Part shown: positions 21,234-26,916 of the stretch, in pieces | How the letters are laid out: each line of letters opens with the position of its first letter | Position numbering within the stretch: position 1 is the stretch's first letter | Assembly (NCBI RefSeq): GCF_029868745.1 | Contig: NZ_JARWOP010000366.1 | Location: 1-40,304 of the forward strand | Reading direction: 5' to 3' | Source of the DNA: Nocardia wallacei | Lineage (GTDB): Bacteria > Actinomycetota > Actinomycetes > Mycobacteriales > Mycobacteriaceae | Length of the DNA stretch: 40,304 bases | Position numbers and translations under genes: made by a program | The notes under the pieces: model-generated | Told to the model about the DNA's origin: nothing | The model's input: only the letters and a program-made list of their open reading frames with translations | Database searches by the model: none

Positions 21234-22523
21234 ATGATCATCCGCCGTCTTGCCCGACCGCTGCTGGCTGCCAACTTCGTCGTCGATGGTATCGACACGC
21301 TGAGGCATCCGGAGCCGCGCGCGAAGGCCGCCGCGTCTCTGGTGACGCGTGGCCAGCAGAGCCTGTCGCCGCAACTGGCCGAAAAGCTGCCGAGCGAGCC
21401 GGGCCAGATCGTGCGTGTCAACGCCGCCGCCCAGGTGGGCGCCGGTGTGCTGCTGGCGATGGGGCGGCTGCCCCGGCTGTCGGCACTGGTTTTGGCGTGC
21501 ACGGTGGTGCCCGCCACCGTCACCGAACAGGACTTCTGGAACGAACCCGATCCGGAGCGCCGAGCCACCAAGCGAGTCGCCTTCCTGAAGGATCTCGGCC
21601 TGCTGGGCGGGCTGATCATCGCGTCCGCCGACACGGCGGGAAAACCGTCGCTGGGCTGGCGTGGCCGGCGGGCCGCTCGCCAGGCCGCCGCCGCGCTGCC
21701 GTTCGTCGGCCCCACCTCGGGAGAGGCGCTGCGCGATCGCCTGCAACAGCAGGCGGTGCACGGCCGCGAGCTGGCGCATACGGCCGCCGACAAGAGCGCG
21801 GAGTGGGCCGAGGTCGCGCAGTCGCGCGGCGCGGTGCTGGCCGAGGTCGCCCGCCAGCGCGGCGCCGAATTGGCCGTTCCGGCGAAGGAACACGGTGCCG
21901 AGTGGGCCGAACGCGCCAAGCACCGCGGCGCGGAACTCGCCGAGGTCGCCAAGCACCGCGGCGCCGAACTCGCCGAAGTCGCCAAACAACGCGGCAGCGC
22001 CCTCGCCGACACCGCCGAGGACCGCGGCACGGAGTGGGCCGAACGCGCGAAGCATCGCGGCGCCGAGCTCGCCGAAGTCGCGAAACAGCGGGGCAGCGCC
22101 CTCGCCGACACCGCCGAAGATCGCGGCACGGACTGGGCCGGACGCGCGAAGCATCGGGGCGCTGAACTGGCCGAGGTTGCCAAGCAACGCGGCAGCGCGT
22201 TGGTCGATACCGCCGAGGAGCGCGGTAGTGAATGGGCCGAACGCGGTAAGCGGCGCGGGGCGGCCGCGGCGGAGACCGCGCAGCACCGGGGTAGCCGAGT
22301 AGCGGAGCGGGCCAAGCATCGCGGGGCCGACCTCGAGGACCGCACGCGCAAGCGCGGGAAGAAGCTGGCGCGGACGACGCGCGAGCGCGGGGCCGAAGTG
22401 ACCGCCGCCGCCCGGCTGCGGGCCGCGCTGGCGGCCGCCGAAGCCGCCGAGCTGGCGGATCGGGCCAAGGACCGCGGCGTCGAGGTGGCCGGGTCGCGCC
22501 GGACCAAGTTCGGCCGCGGATAG
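21234..22523 (+). CDS. DoxX-like membrane protein with long 11-residue-repeat tail
   Basis: A protein of 429 residues. Residues 1-135 are DoxX-like: MIIRRLARPLLAANFVVDGI, a conserved NAAAQVGAGVLLAMGRLPRL, and about four weak hydrophobic helices. From residue 174 to 393 there are 20 unbroken units of 11 residues with the consensus K-x-R-G-x-x-L/W-A-E-x-A. Units 7-15 are three copies of a 33-residue block (three units each). This periodicity forms an amphipathic or right-handed coiled-coil helix as in LEA group 3, apolipoprotein or synuclein repeats. A basic tail, RRTKFGRG, ends it. The start has GAGGGAAAGGG upstream and a stress-type promoter before that. The tail is presumably cytoplasmic and may coat membrane or bind partners. 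Confidence 0.85.
   Translation: MIIRRLARPLLAANFVVDGIDTLRHPEPRAKAAASLVTRGQQSLSPQLAEKLPSEPGQIVRVNAAAQVGAGVLLAMGRLPRLSALVLACTVVPATVTEQDFWNEPDPERRATKRVAFLKDLGLLGGLIIASADTAGKPSLGWRGRRAARQAAAALPFVGPTSGEALRDRLQQQAVHGRELAHTAADKSAEWAEVAQSRGAVLAEVARQRGAELAVPAKEHGAEWAERAKHRGAELAEVAKHRGAELAEVAKQRGSALADTAEDRGTEWAERAKHRGAELAEVAKQRGSALADTAEDRGTDWAGRAKHRGAELAEVAKQRGSALVDTAEERGSEWAERGKRRGAAAAETAQHRGSRVAERAKHRGADLEDRTRKRGKKLARTTRERGAEVTAAARLRAALAAAEAAELADRAKDRGVEVAGSRRTKFGRG
21753..22412 (+). repeat. Array of 33-bp coding repeats (20 units) with a 99-bp higher order
   Basis: Twenty 33-bp units in frame encode the 11-residue repeats. Units 7-9 (21951-22049), 10-12 (22050-22148) and 13-15 (22149-22247) form three tandem 99-bp blocks with high DNA identity, which shows recent duplication; units at both ends are more diverged. 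Confidence 0.85.
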
Positions 22524-22535
22524 TTCCGTCCGGTT

Positions 22536-22564
22536 CCGCATCCCGTCCGGTCGGCGGGGTGCGG
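22536..22564. terminator. Hairpin between convergent genes
   Basis: CCGCATCCCG (22536-22545) pairs with CGGGGTGCGG (22555-22564), 10 bp including one G-U pair, with a 9-nt loop. It lies 13 bp after the DoxX-repeat stop and before the stop of the 22593 gene. Confidence 0.5.
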
Positions 22565-22592
22565 TGCCGTGCCGGTCAGCGGTGCGTCCGGC

Positions 22593-22916
22593 TCAGTACT
22601 CCTGCGCCAGATCCGCGTCGTAGCTTCGGAATTCGGCCGCCTCGCCGCACACCCGGCGCATCTCCAGATCGTCGAACAGGCCGATCCGCCGCACTGTTAC
22701 CTCCGCGATGCCGAGGTTCAGGGCCTCGGCGGCCGCGACCTCCTTACGGACGGCGAGTTCACGGTAGCCGGGATCGTCTCTCGGCAACCGTCCCAGCATC
22801 GTTCGCAGCTCCGACAGTTCCGCCAGGGCTCGGGTGCGCTGCCGCACCATCCGCCGATCCGGATCGTCCACCGTGCTCACCCGCTCCTCGGACGTGATTC
22901 TCGAGCACTCACGCAA
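22593..22916 (-). CDS. Small charged protein downstream of the second XRE regulator
   Basis: A protein of 107 residues, rich in Arg, Glu and Ala and largely helical (RQRTRALAELSELRTMLGRL, then LAVRKEVAAAEALNLGIAEV and a C-terminal FDDLEMRRVCGEAAEFRSYDADLAQEY). No named family is recognised. The start is uncertain: a TTG at 22916 follows the XRE stop by 7 nt with GAGG upstream, while a GTG at 22880 has GAGGAG 3 nt before it. Either way it is the second gene of a unit with the regulator and takes the place where the other copy has no gene. It may be a partner or a downstream effector. Confidence 0.6.
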   Translation of the reverse strand: MRECSRITSEERVSTVDDPDRRMVRQRTRALAELSELRTMLGRLPRDDPGYRELAVRKEVAAAEALNLGIAEVTVRRIGLFDDLEMRRVCGEAAEFRSYDADLAQEY

Positions 22917-22923
22917 GGCCGCC

Positions 22924-23811
22924 TCAGAGCCGGGCGGCGGCCTCCAGCAACAACATTCGCGTTTTCTCCGGAGTCGCGGCCTGCACGCTCAGCGTGTCCA
23001 TGACCTGCCGGTACAGCTCCAGATCGCGCGGCCGATCCAGATACAGTGCGCTGGTGAGCTGTTCGAGATAGACGACATCGGGGAGTTCGGGTTCGGCGAA
23101 GCGCAGCATCGTGAACGAGCTGCCCGCGGCCGCGTGCCCGCCGACGGCGTAGGGCAGCACCTGAATGGTCACATTGTTCCGGGTCGACATCTCCGCGAGG
23201 TGCTCGAGCTGGCCGCGCAGCACCTCGGGCCCGCCGATCGCGCGGTGCAGCACCGCCTCGTCCAGCACCGCCCACAAGGTCGGGCCGCACGGGCGATCCA
23301 GCACCTCCTGGCGGCGGCTGCGCAACTCCACGCGGCGCGGCGCGTCCTCCTGCGCGTCGCCCAGGGCGATCACGGCGCGGGTGTAATCCTCGGTCTGGAG
23401 TAGGCCCGGAACCAGCTGTCCCTCGAAGGTCCGGATCGCGTGCGCGGCGTGTTCGAGCCCGAGATAGGTCTCGAACCAGGGCGGCAGCAGATCACCGAAG
23501 CGCTGCCACCAGCCGGGCTCGTTGGCCTTGCGGACCACGCCGAGGAAGGCCGCCCGCTCCGCGGCATCGCCGACGCCGTACAGCGTCAACAGATCTCGGA
23601 CGTCGCGTTCCTTGAAACCGGTGCGGCCCAGTTCGAGACGGCTGATCTTGGCGTGCGAGCCGCGGATGTGCTCCCCGGCCGCCTCGCGGGTGATGCCGCG
23701 CTGCTCGCGTAGTCTGCGTAGTTGCCCGCCGACTGCAATCCGTAGCGCGGTGGGCCCGCGCTCGACTACGCCCGAATCCACACGGCCGATGCGCGCGGGT
23801 TCCGAAATCAT
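22924..23811 (-). CDS. XRE-family regulator with DUF5753 effector domain (copy 2)
   Basis: A protein of 295 residues, the same length as the copy at 8691-9578 and identical at roughly three quarters of positions by eye, including the whole helix-turn-helix stretch GEHIRGSHAKISRLELGRTGFKERD. Differences cluster in residues 36-40, 80-100 and 148-165. The leader also resembles copy 1: CGAGCATCGGAGT precedes both start codons. Unlike copy 1 it has no DUF397 gene beside it, but a 107-residue gene follows directly. The identical recognition helix suggests that both bind the same DNA motif, which would link the two loci. No copy of that dyad was seen upstream of this gene. Confidence 0.9.
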   Translation of the reverse strand: MISEPARIGRVDSGVVERGPTALRIAVGGQLRRLREQRGITREAAGEHIRGSHAKISRLELGRTGFKERDVRDLLTLYGVGDAAERAAFLGVVRKANEPGWWQRFGDLLPPWFETYLGLEHAAHAIRTFEGQLVPGLLQTEDYTRAVIALGDAQEDAPRRVELRSRRQEVLDRPCGPTLWAVLDEAVLHRAIGGPEVLRGQLEHLAEMSTRNNVTIQVLPYAVGGHAAAGSSFTMLRFAEPELPDVVYLEQLTSALYLDRPRDLELYRQVMDTLSVQAATPEKTRMLLLEAAARL

Positions 23812-23955
23812 GGGATCGACTCCGATGCTCGGCGGCTATAGGAGGCGGTGCGAGGCCGGTCCGACGCTCCGGCCCGCCACGCCAAGCGGTAATCATACCC
23901 CCGCCGAGGCACGGATCGATGGGTTCGAGCATCCCGCGTCGGCGAAGGTTGCCGA

Positions 23956-24435
23956 TCAGATGCGGGACAGCTGGTAGATACGGAAGACGCGCGCGCCTGC
24001 CAGCCGCTGTTCCATGGTGTAGCCGGGCCAGTAGGCGACCGCGCGCCGCCAGGCACTGTCGCGTTCCGATCCGGCGAGGCGGCGCACCTGGACCTTGAAA
24101 CGCTCTCCGCCACTATGCATTTCGGCATGGTCGGCGGCATCGAGATTGGCCGACCAAGCCGGATGTCCCGGCCGCCCCCAATTGGAACCGACCAGTAGGA
24201 AGGTGCCCGGGCCGTCGGGCACGTAGAGCAGCGACACGGTACGCGGCAATCCGGACTTGCGTCCGGTAACGGTCAACTCCATGGACGGCAGGCCGGCGAG
24301 ATCGAGAACCCCGCGGCGGCCCCGGCTGAGCCGACGCACGAGCCGCTCCAAGCGCACGACGACCGGGGCGGCGCGCATGACCGACGGGCGACGAGCGATG
24401 GCGCGCCCCACGGCGGGCAGTGGATTCCTCGGCAC
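23956..24435 (-). CDS. Ddn-like nitroreductase/quinone reductase family protein
   Basis: A protein of 159 residues with the split-barrel fold of F420H2-dependent reductases: MELTVTGRKSGLPRTVSLLYVPDGPGTFLLVGSNWGRPGHPAWSANLDAADHAEM (about 50-105), close to the Ddn/DUF385 pattern (T-x-G-R-K-S-G, GSNWG, HPAWxxNL). These proteins use deazaflavin F420 to reduce quinones or nitro compounds, and are characteristic of mycobacteria and nocardiae. The frame is open to 24477; the GTG at 24435 was chosen because TACGGT (24442-24447) lies 6 nt before it, fitting a leaderless transcript. An alternative start upstream cannot be excluded. Confidence 0.8.
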   Translation of the reverse strand: MPRNPLPAVGRAIARRPSVMRAAPVVVRLERLVRRLSRGRRGVLDLAGLPSMELTVTGRKSGLPRTVSLLYVPDGPGTFLLVGSNWGRPGHPAWSANLDAADHAEMHSGGERFKVQVRRLAGSERDSAWRRAVAYWPGYTMEQRLAGARVFRIYQLSRI

Positions 24436-24480
24436 CTGCTCACCGTAATCGACGGTGGTTTCCGTGCGGTGGCCCACCTG

Positions 24481-24672
24481 TTACCGGGCGGCTATGCCGG
24501 AATCGCGGATCACTCCGAGCATCTCGCTGTAGCTGAGACTCGAAGTGACGGTGAGTGTTTCGGATCCGGGATCGGTGTCGACGTGGCTGACGGTGTCCAG
24601 GCCGCGCAGGGTGCGCTCGGCGACCTCGGCGTCGGAGCCGAACTCGGGCAGTTCGAAGGTGTAGGTGCTCAT
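24481..24672 (-). CDS. Small HMA-like protein without the CxxC metal site
   Basis: A protein of 63 residues. The layout STYTFELPEFGSDAEVAERTLRGLDTVSHVDTDPGSETLTVTSSLSYSEMLGVIRDSGI follows the beta-alpha-beta-beta-alpha-beta order of heavy-metal-associated (HMA) domains, but the loop after the first strand has no Cys, so it cannot bind metal in the usual way. It may bind a protein partner instead. The ATG at 24672 has GGGAGAAA upstream. Its promoter (24711-24735) is a stress-type element divergent from that of the 24820 gene. Confidence 0.65.
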   Translation of the reverse strand: MSTYTFELPEFGSDAEVAERTLRGLDTVSHVDTDPGSETLTVTSSLSYSEMLGVIRDSGIAAR

Positions 24673-24710
24673 GGATTTCTCCCGACATCGAATGTGGTTG
24701 TGTTCCCGGC

Positions 24711-24735
24711 GTATCCGCGACTACGCGACCCAAAC
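24711..24735 (-). promoter_or_regulatory. SigF/sigma-B-type promoter of the HMA-like gene
   Basis: On the minus strand GTTT (24732-24735), 15 bp, GGATAC (24711-24716). It is divergent from the promoter at 24759-24783, with 23 bp between them. Confidence 0.5.
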
Positions 24736-24758
24736 TCCGTGCTCGCCGGTCATTCACC

Positions 24759-24783
24759 GTTTGATTCCCGCCGCGCCGGGAAT
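24759..24783 (+). promoter_or_regulatory. SigF/sigma-B-type promoter of the 24820 membrane-protein gene
   Basis: GTTT (24759-24762), 15 bp, GGGAAT (24778-24783), the same -35, spacer length and -10 as at the DoxX-repeat gene. The ATG at 24820 follows after 36 nt. Confidence 0.5.
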
Positions 24784-24819
24784 TGCGAGCCCATACCATC
24801 CGACAACCTTGGGATTGCC

Positions 24820-25236
24820 ATGATTGTTCTCATCGGATTGATCGTGTTGATCGCCGCGGTCGCGGTCGGCGTCGCGGCGGTGTCCGCCAATCTGGGCGGC
24901 GCGCACCCGCTGTCCACCGACTTCACGGTCTTCGACCAGCATTTCACCGGCTCACAGGGCGAGCTGTTCGCCGCCGGCGCCGCGGTCGGCGCGGTCGGCA
25001 TGCTCGGGCTCACGCTGGTGCTGGCCGGCGCGCTGACCACCGCGCGCCGCAATGCCGCCGTGCGCCGCGAGTTGCGTCGCTCCCGCCGCGAAATCGCCTC
25101 TGCCCGAAGTGATTCCGCGACACCGCCGGAGGGTGCTCCGGCGCGGCAGCGACCGGCGTGGTCCTGGAACCGATTCCTGCGGCGCCCCGGCACGCAATCG
25201 AAGACCTCCACCCGACAGGCGCAGCCGCAGAGCTGA
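24820..25236 (+). CDS. Two-helix membrane protein of unknown function
   Basis: A protein of 138 residues. Helix 1 (IVLIGLIVLIAAVAVGVAAVSA, residues 2-23) is followed by an outer loop (NLGGAHPLSTDFTVFDQHFTGSQGE) and helix 2 (LFAAGAAVGAVGMLGLTLVLAGAL, about 49-72), then a basic cytoplasmic tail with RRNAAVRRELRRSRREIAS. The layout resembles LapA/DUF1049-like proteins, without certainty. The ATG at 24820 starts right at helix 1; GGGA lies upstream. The DUF6131 gene follows after 24 bp and probably shares the transcript. Confidence 0.75.
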   Translation: MIVLIGLIVLIAAVAVGVAAVSANLGGAHPLSTDFTVFDQHFTGSQGELFAAGAAVGAVGMLGLTLVLAGALTTARRNAAVRRELRRSRREIASARSDSATPPEGAPARQRPAWSWNRFLRRPGTQSKTSTRQAQPQS

Positions 25237-25260
25237 CGCCGTAGCCGAAACGGAATCACC

Positions 25261-25416
25261 ATGATCATCGCCGGAATACTGCTCGTCATCGCCGGGTATC
25301 TGCTCGGCTTCCCCGTCCTCGTCACCATCGGCGTCATCCTCGCCGTGGCCGGGCTCGTGCTGGTACTGCTCGGCGGCGCCGGTCGCCCGGTGGGTGGACG
25401 TCGCCACTATTACTGA
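25261..25416 (+). CDS. DUF6131 family small membrane protein
   Basis: A protein of 51 residues: two hydrophobic stretches (IIAGILLVIAGYLLGF, then VTIGVILAVAGLVLVLLG) and the highly typical C-terminal GRPVGGRRHYY. This end and the length match DUF6131, small actinobacterial membrane proteins of unknown function. ATG at 25261, stop TGA at 25414-25416. It lies 24 bp after the 24820 gene and is likely the second gene of a stress-type operon. Its stop overlaps the convergent hydrolase gene by 7 bp. Confidence 0.85.
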   Translation: MIIAGILLVIAGYLLGFPVLVTIGVILAVAGLVLVLLGGAGRPVGGRRHYY

Positions 25417-26246
25417 GTAGCGACGAGAAACTCCGCCATCGCCTCGGCGACGGCCGCCCGCTGGTCGAGCATCGACAATACGTACGCGTCGTCGATCTCG
25501 ACCAGCCGTCCGCGGGGCAGCAGTTCGGCGAGCCGGGCGCCGTGTGCGCGTGGCATCACTTTCCCCGCCGACGACCACAGCACCAGGGCGTCGCCCGGAA
25601 AGCCCCGCAGCGCTTCGGTATTCGCGATCAGCTCACGCTCGTCCGGCATCGACCGGCCGTACTTGCGGACGTCCCGGCCGATCCGCCGGTCCCGCAGACC
25701 GGGCTCGGTCCACCCGCGCACCAGTTCGTCCGAAATCGGCTGGCGGGCCATCCAGCCGAACAACAGCGGCGATCGCCGCAACCAGCCGATCCGCAACTGC
25801 CGCAAGGCGATCGGCAAAGCACCGGGAACCCGCAGCGCGACCACCGCCATCTTCCCCGGCAGGCCCGGCGGGAAGTTCCCGAAGGCCTCGCACGGCAAGA
25901 CGATCAGCCGCGACACGCGCTCGTCGAGCCCGTAGGCGGCGAGGAACAGACCCCCGCCCCAATCGGTGTGCACCAGCGTGACGTCCCGGAGGTCCAGCGC
26001 TGTAAGGAAATCCGCGATCAGGACGTTGAGCCCGCGCATGGACAGATCGGCGTCGGCGCGCATCGGCTCGGGGTGCGAGCCCAGCGGCAGATCCGGGCGG
26101 ATATAGCGGAATCCGGTGGGCAGCAGGCCCAGTACGGCGTCCCAGACCGTGTGGTTCATCAGCAGCCCGTGCAGCAGCACTACCGGCGGTCCCTCGCCGT
26201 GCTCGAGATAGTGCACGCGGCCCGCGGGAACCTCGATGACAGGCAT
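25410..26246 (-). CDS. Alpha/beta-hydrolase fold protein
   Basis: A protein of 278 residues. It has the oxyanion region VVLLHGLLMNHTVWD (about 23-37) and a nucleophile elbow HTDWGGGLFL (about 94-103), in which Asp rather than Ser stands at the nucleophile place, as in epoxide hydrolases and haloalkane dehalogenases. A cap region with many Arg and Pro follows. At the C-terminus, where the catalytic His is expected, the sequence reads EIDDAYVLSMLDQ with no His, so the activity is open. The ATG at 26246 has GAAGGA 9 nt before it; an upstream in-frame start at 26276 lies inside the operator. It is divergent from the TetR gene and probably repressed by it. Confidence 0.85.
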   Translation of the reverse strand: MPVIEVPAGRVHYLEHGEGPPVVLLHGLLMNHTVWDAVLGLLPTGFRYIRPDLPLGSHPEPMRADADLSMRGLNVLIADFLTALDLRDVTLVHTDWGGGLFLAAYGLDERVSRLIVLPCEAFGNFPPGLPGKMAVVALRVPGALPIALRQLRIGWLRRSPLLFGWMARQPISDELVRGWTEPGLRDRRIGRDVRKYGRSMPDERELIANTEALRGFPGDALVLWSSAGKVMPRAHGARLAELLPRGRLVEIDDAYVLSMLDQRAAVAEAMAEFLVATQ

Positions 26247-26263
26247 ACGGTCGATTCCTTCCG

Positions 26264-26298
26264 CTAGAACAGTCACTCTAGAGCGTATGTTCTAGTGT
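26264..26298. promoter_or_regulatory. TetR operator and leaderless promoter of the 26305 gene
   Basis: CTAGAACA (26264-26271) and TGTTCTAG (26288-26295) form a perfect inverted repeat about a central palindrome CTCTAGAG (26276-26283); all share one axis, a 32-bp symmetric site. The right arm overlaps the -10 TAGTGT (26293-26298), which is 6 nt before the ATG at 26305. The site would control both the TetR gene and the hydrolase. Confidence 0.75.
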
Positions 26299-26304
26299 GG
26301 TGGT

Positions 26305-26916
26305 ATGGGCGAGCAGATGTCAACCAGCACGCGGGCGCGCATCCTCACCGCGGCGACCGAACTGATGCGGCGCCAGGGCTACGGATCGACCAGCGTCAAA
26401 CAGCTCACCGCGGCGGCCCGCGCGCCGATCGGGTCGCTGTATCACCACTTCCCCGAGGGCAAGCAGCAGATCGCCGCCGAGGCGCTGCGTACCAGCGGCG
26501 CGGCCTACATCCAGTTGCTGCCGTTGCTCATGGACCCGCACGAGGATCTGCGGGTGGCGGTGCCCGCGGCGTTCGCGGCGGCGGCCGCCGACATGGCGGC
26601 GTCCGGCTGGATGAACATGTGCCCGGTCGGGACGGTCGCCGGCGAGGTCGCCGACAGCGAACCGGAACTGCGCGCGGTGGCCGCCGAGGTGATCGAGTCC
26701 TGGCTCGCGCAGGGCACCGAGTATTTCGTGCGGCGCGGGCTCGCGCCGGAGTCCGCGCGCGAGTTCACCTTCGCGATGCTGAGCGCCCTGGAAGGCGCGT
26801 TCGTTCTCGGCCGCACGCTGCGGTCGGCCGAACCGCTGCACGCCGCCGGGCAGACGATGGCCGCGCACCTGGCACGGCTCCTGGATTCGAGTCCGGACGC
26901 GGTCAGGCGACCGTGA
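26305..26916 (+). CDS. TetR/AcrR-family regulator
   Basis: A protein of 203 residues with an N-terminal helix-turn-helix (about 8-55: TRARILTAATELMRRQGYGSTSVKQLTAAARAPIGSLYHHFPEGKQQIAAEAL), of the LmrA/YxaF branch, and a C-terminal ligand domain with NMCPVGTVAGEVADSEPELRAVAAEVIESWL. The ATG at 26305 lies 6 nt after TAGTGT, so it is leaderless; an ATG at 26317 is an alternative. It is divergent from the alpha/beta hydrolase gene and shares with it a 32-bp symmetric operator. Its end overlaps the convergent ceramidase gene by 14 bp. Confidence 0.9.
   Translation: MGEQMSTSTRARILTAATELMRRQGYGSTSVKQLTAAARAPIGSLYHHFPEGKQQIAAEALRTSGAAYIQLLPLLMDPHEDLRVAVPAAFAAAAADMAASGWMNMCPVGTVAGEVADSEPELRAVAAEVIESWLAQGTEYFVRRGLAPESAREFTFAMLSALEGAFVLGRTLRSAEPLHAAGQTMAAHLARLLDSSPDAVRRP

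Noticed and set aside
21753..22412. Regular 33-bp repeats considered as a CRISPR array.
   Set aside because: The repeats are contiguous, in frame and without unique spacers; they encode an 11-residue periodic protein.
20576..22541. Two long minus-strand frames across the DoxX-repeat gene.
   Set aside because: They mirror the 33-bp repeats of the plus-strand gene, which has a ribosome site, a promoter and a DoxX-like head; the minus frames are repetitive without a start signal.
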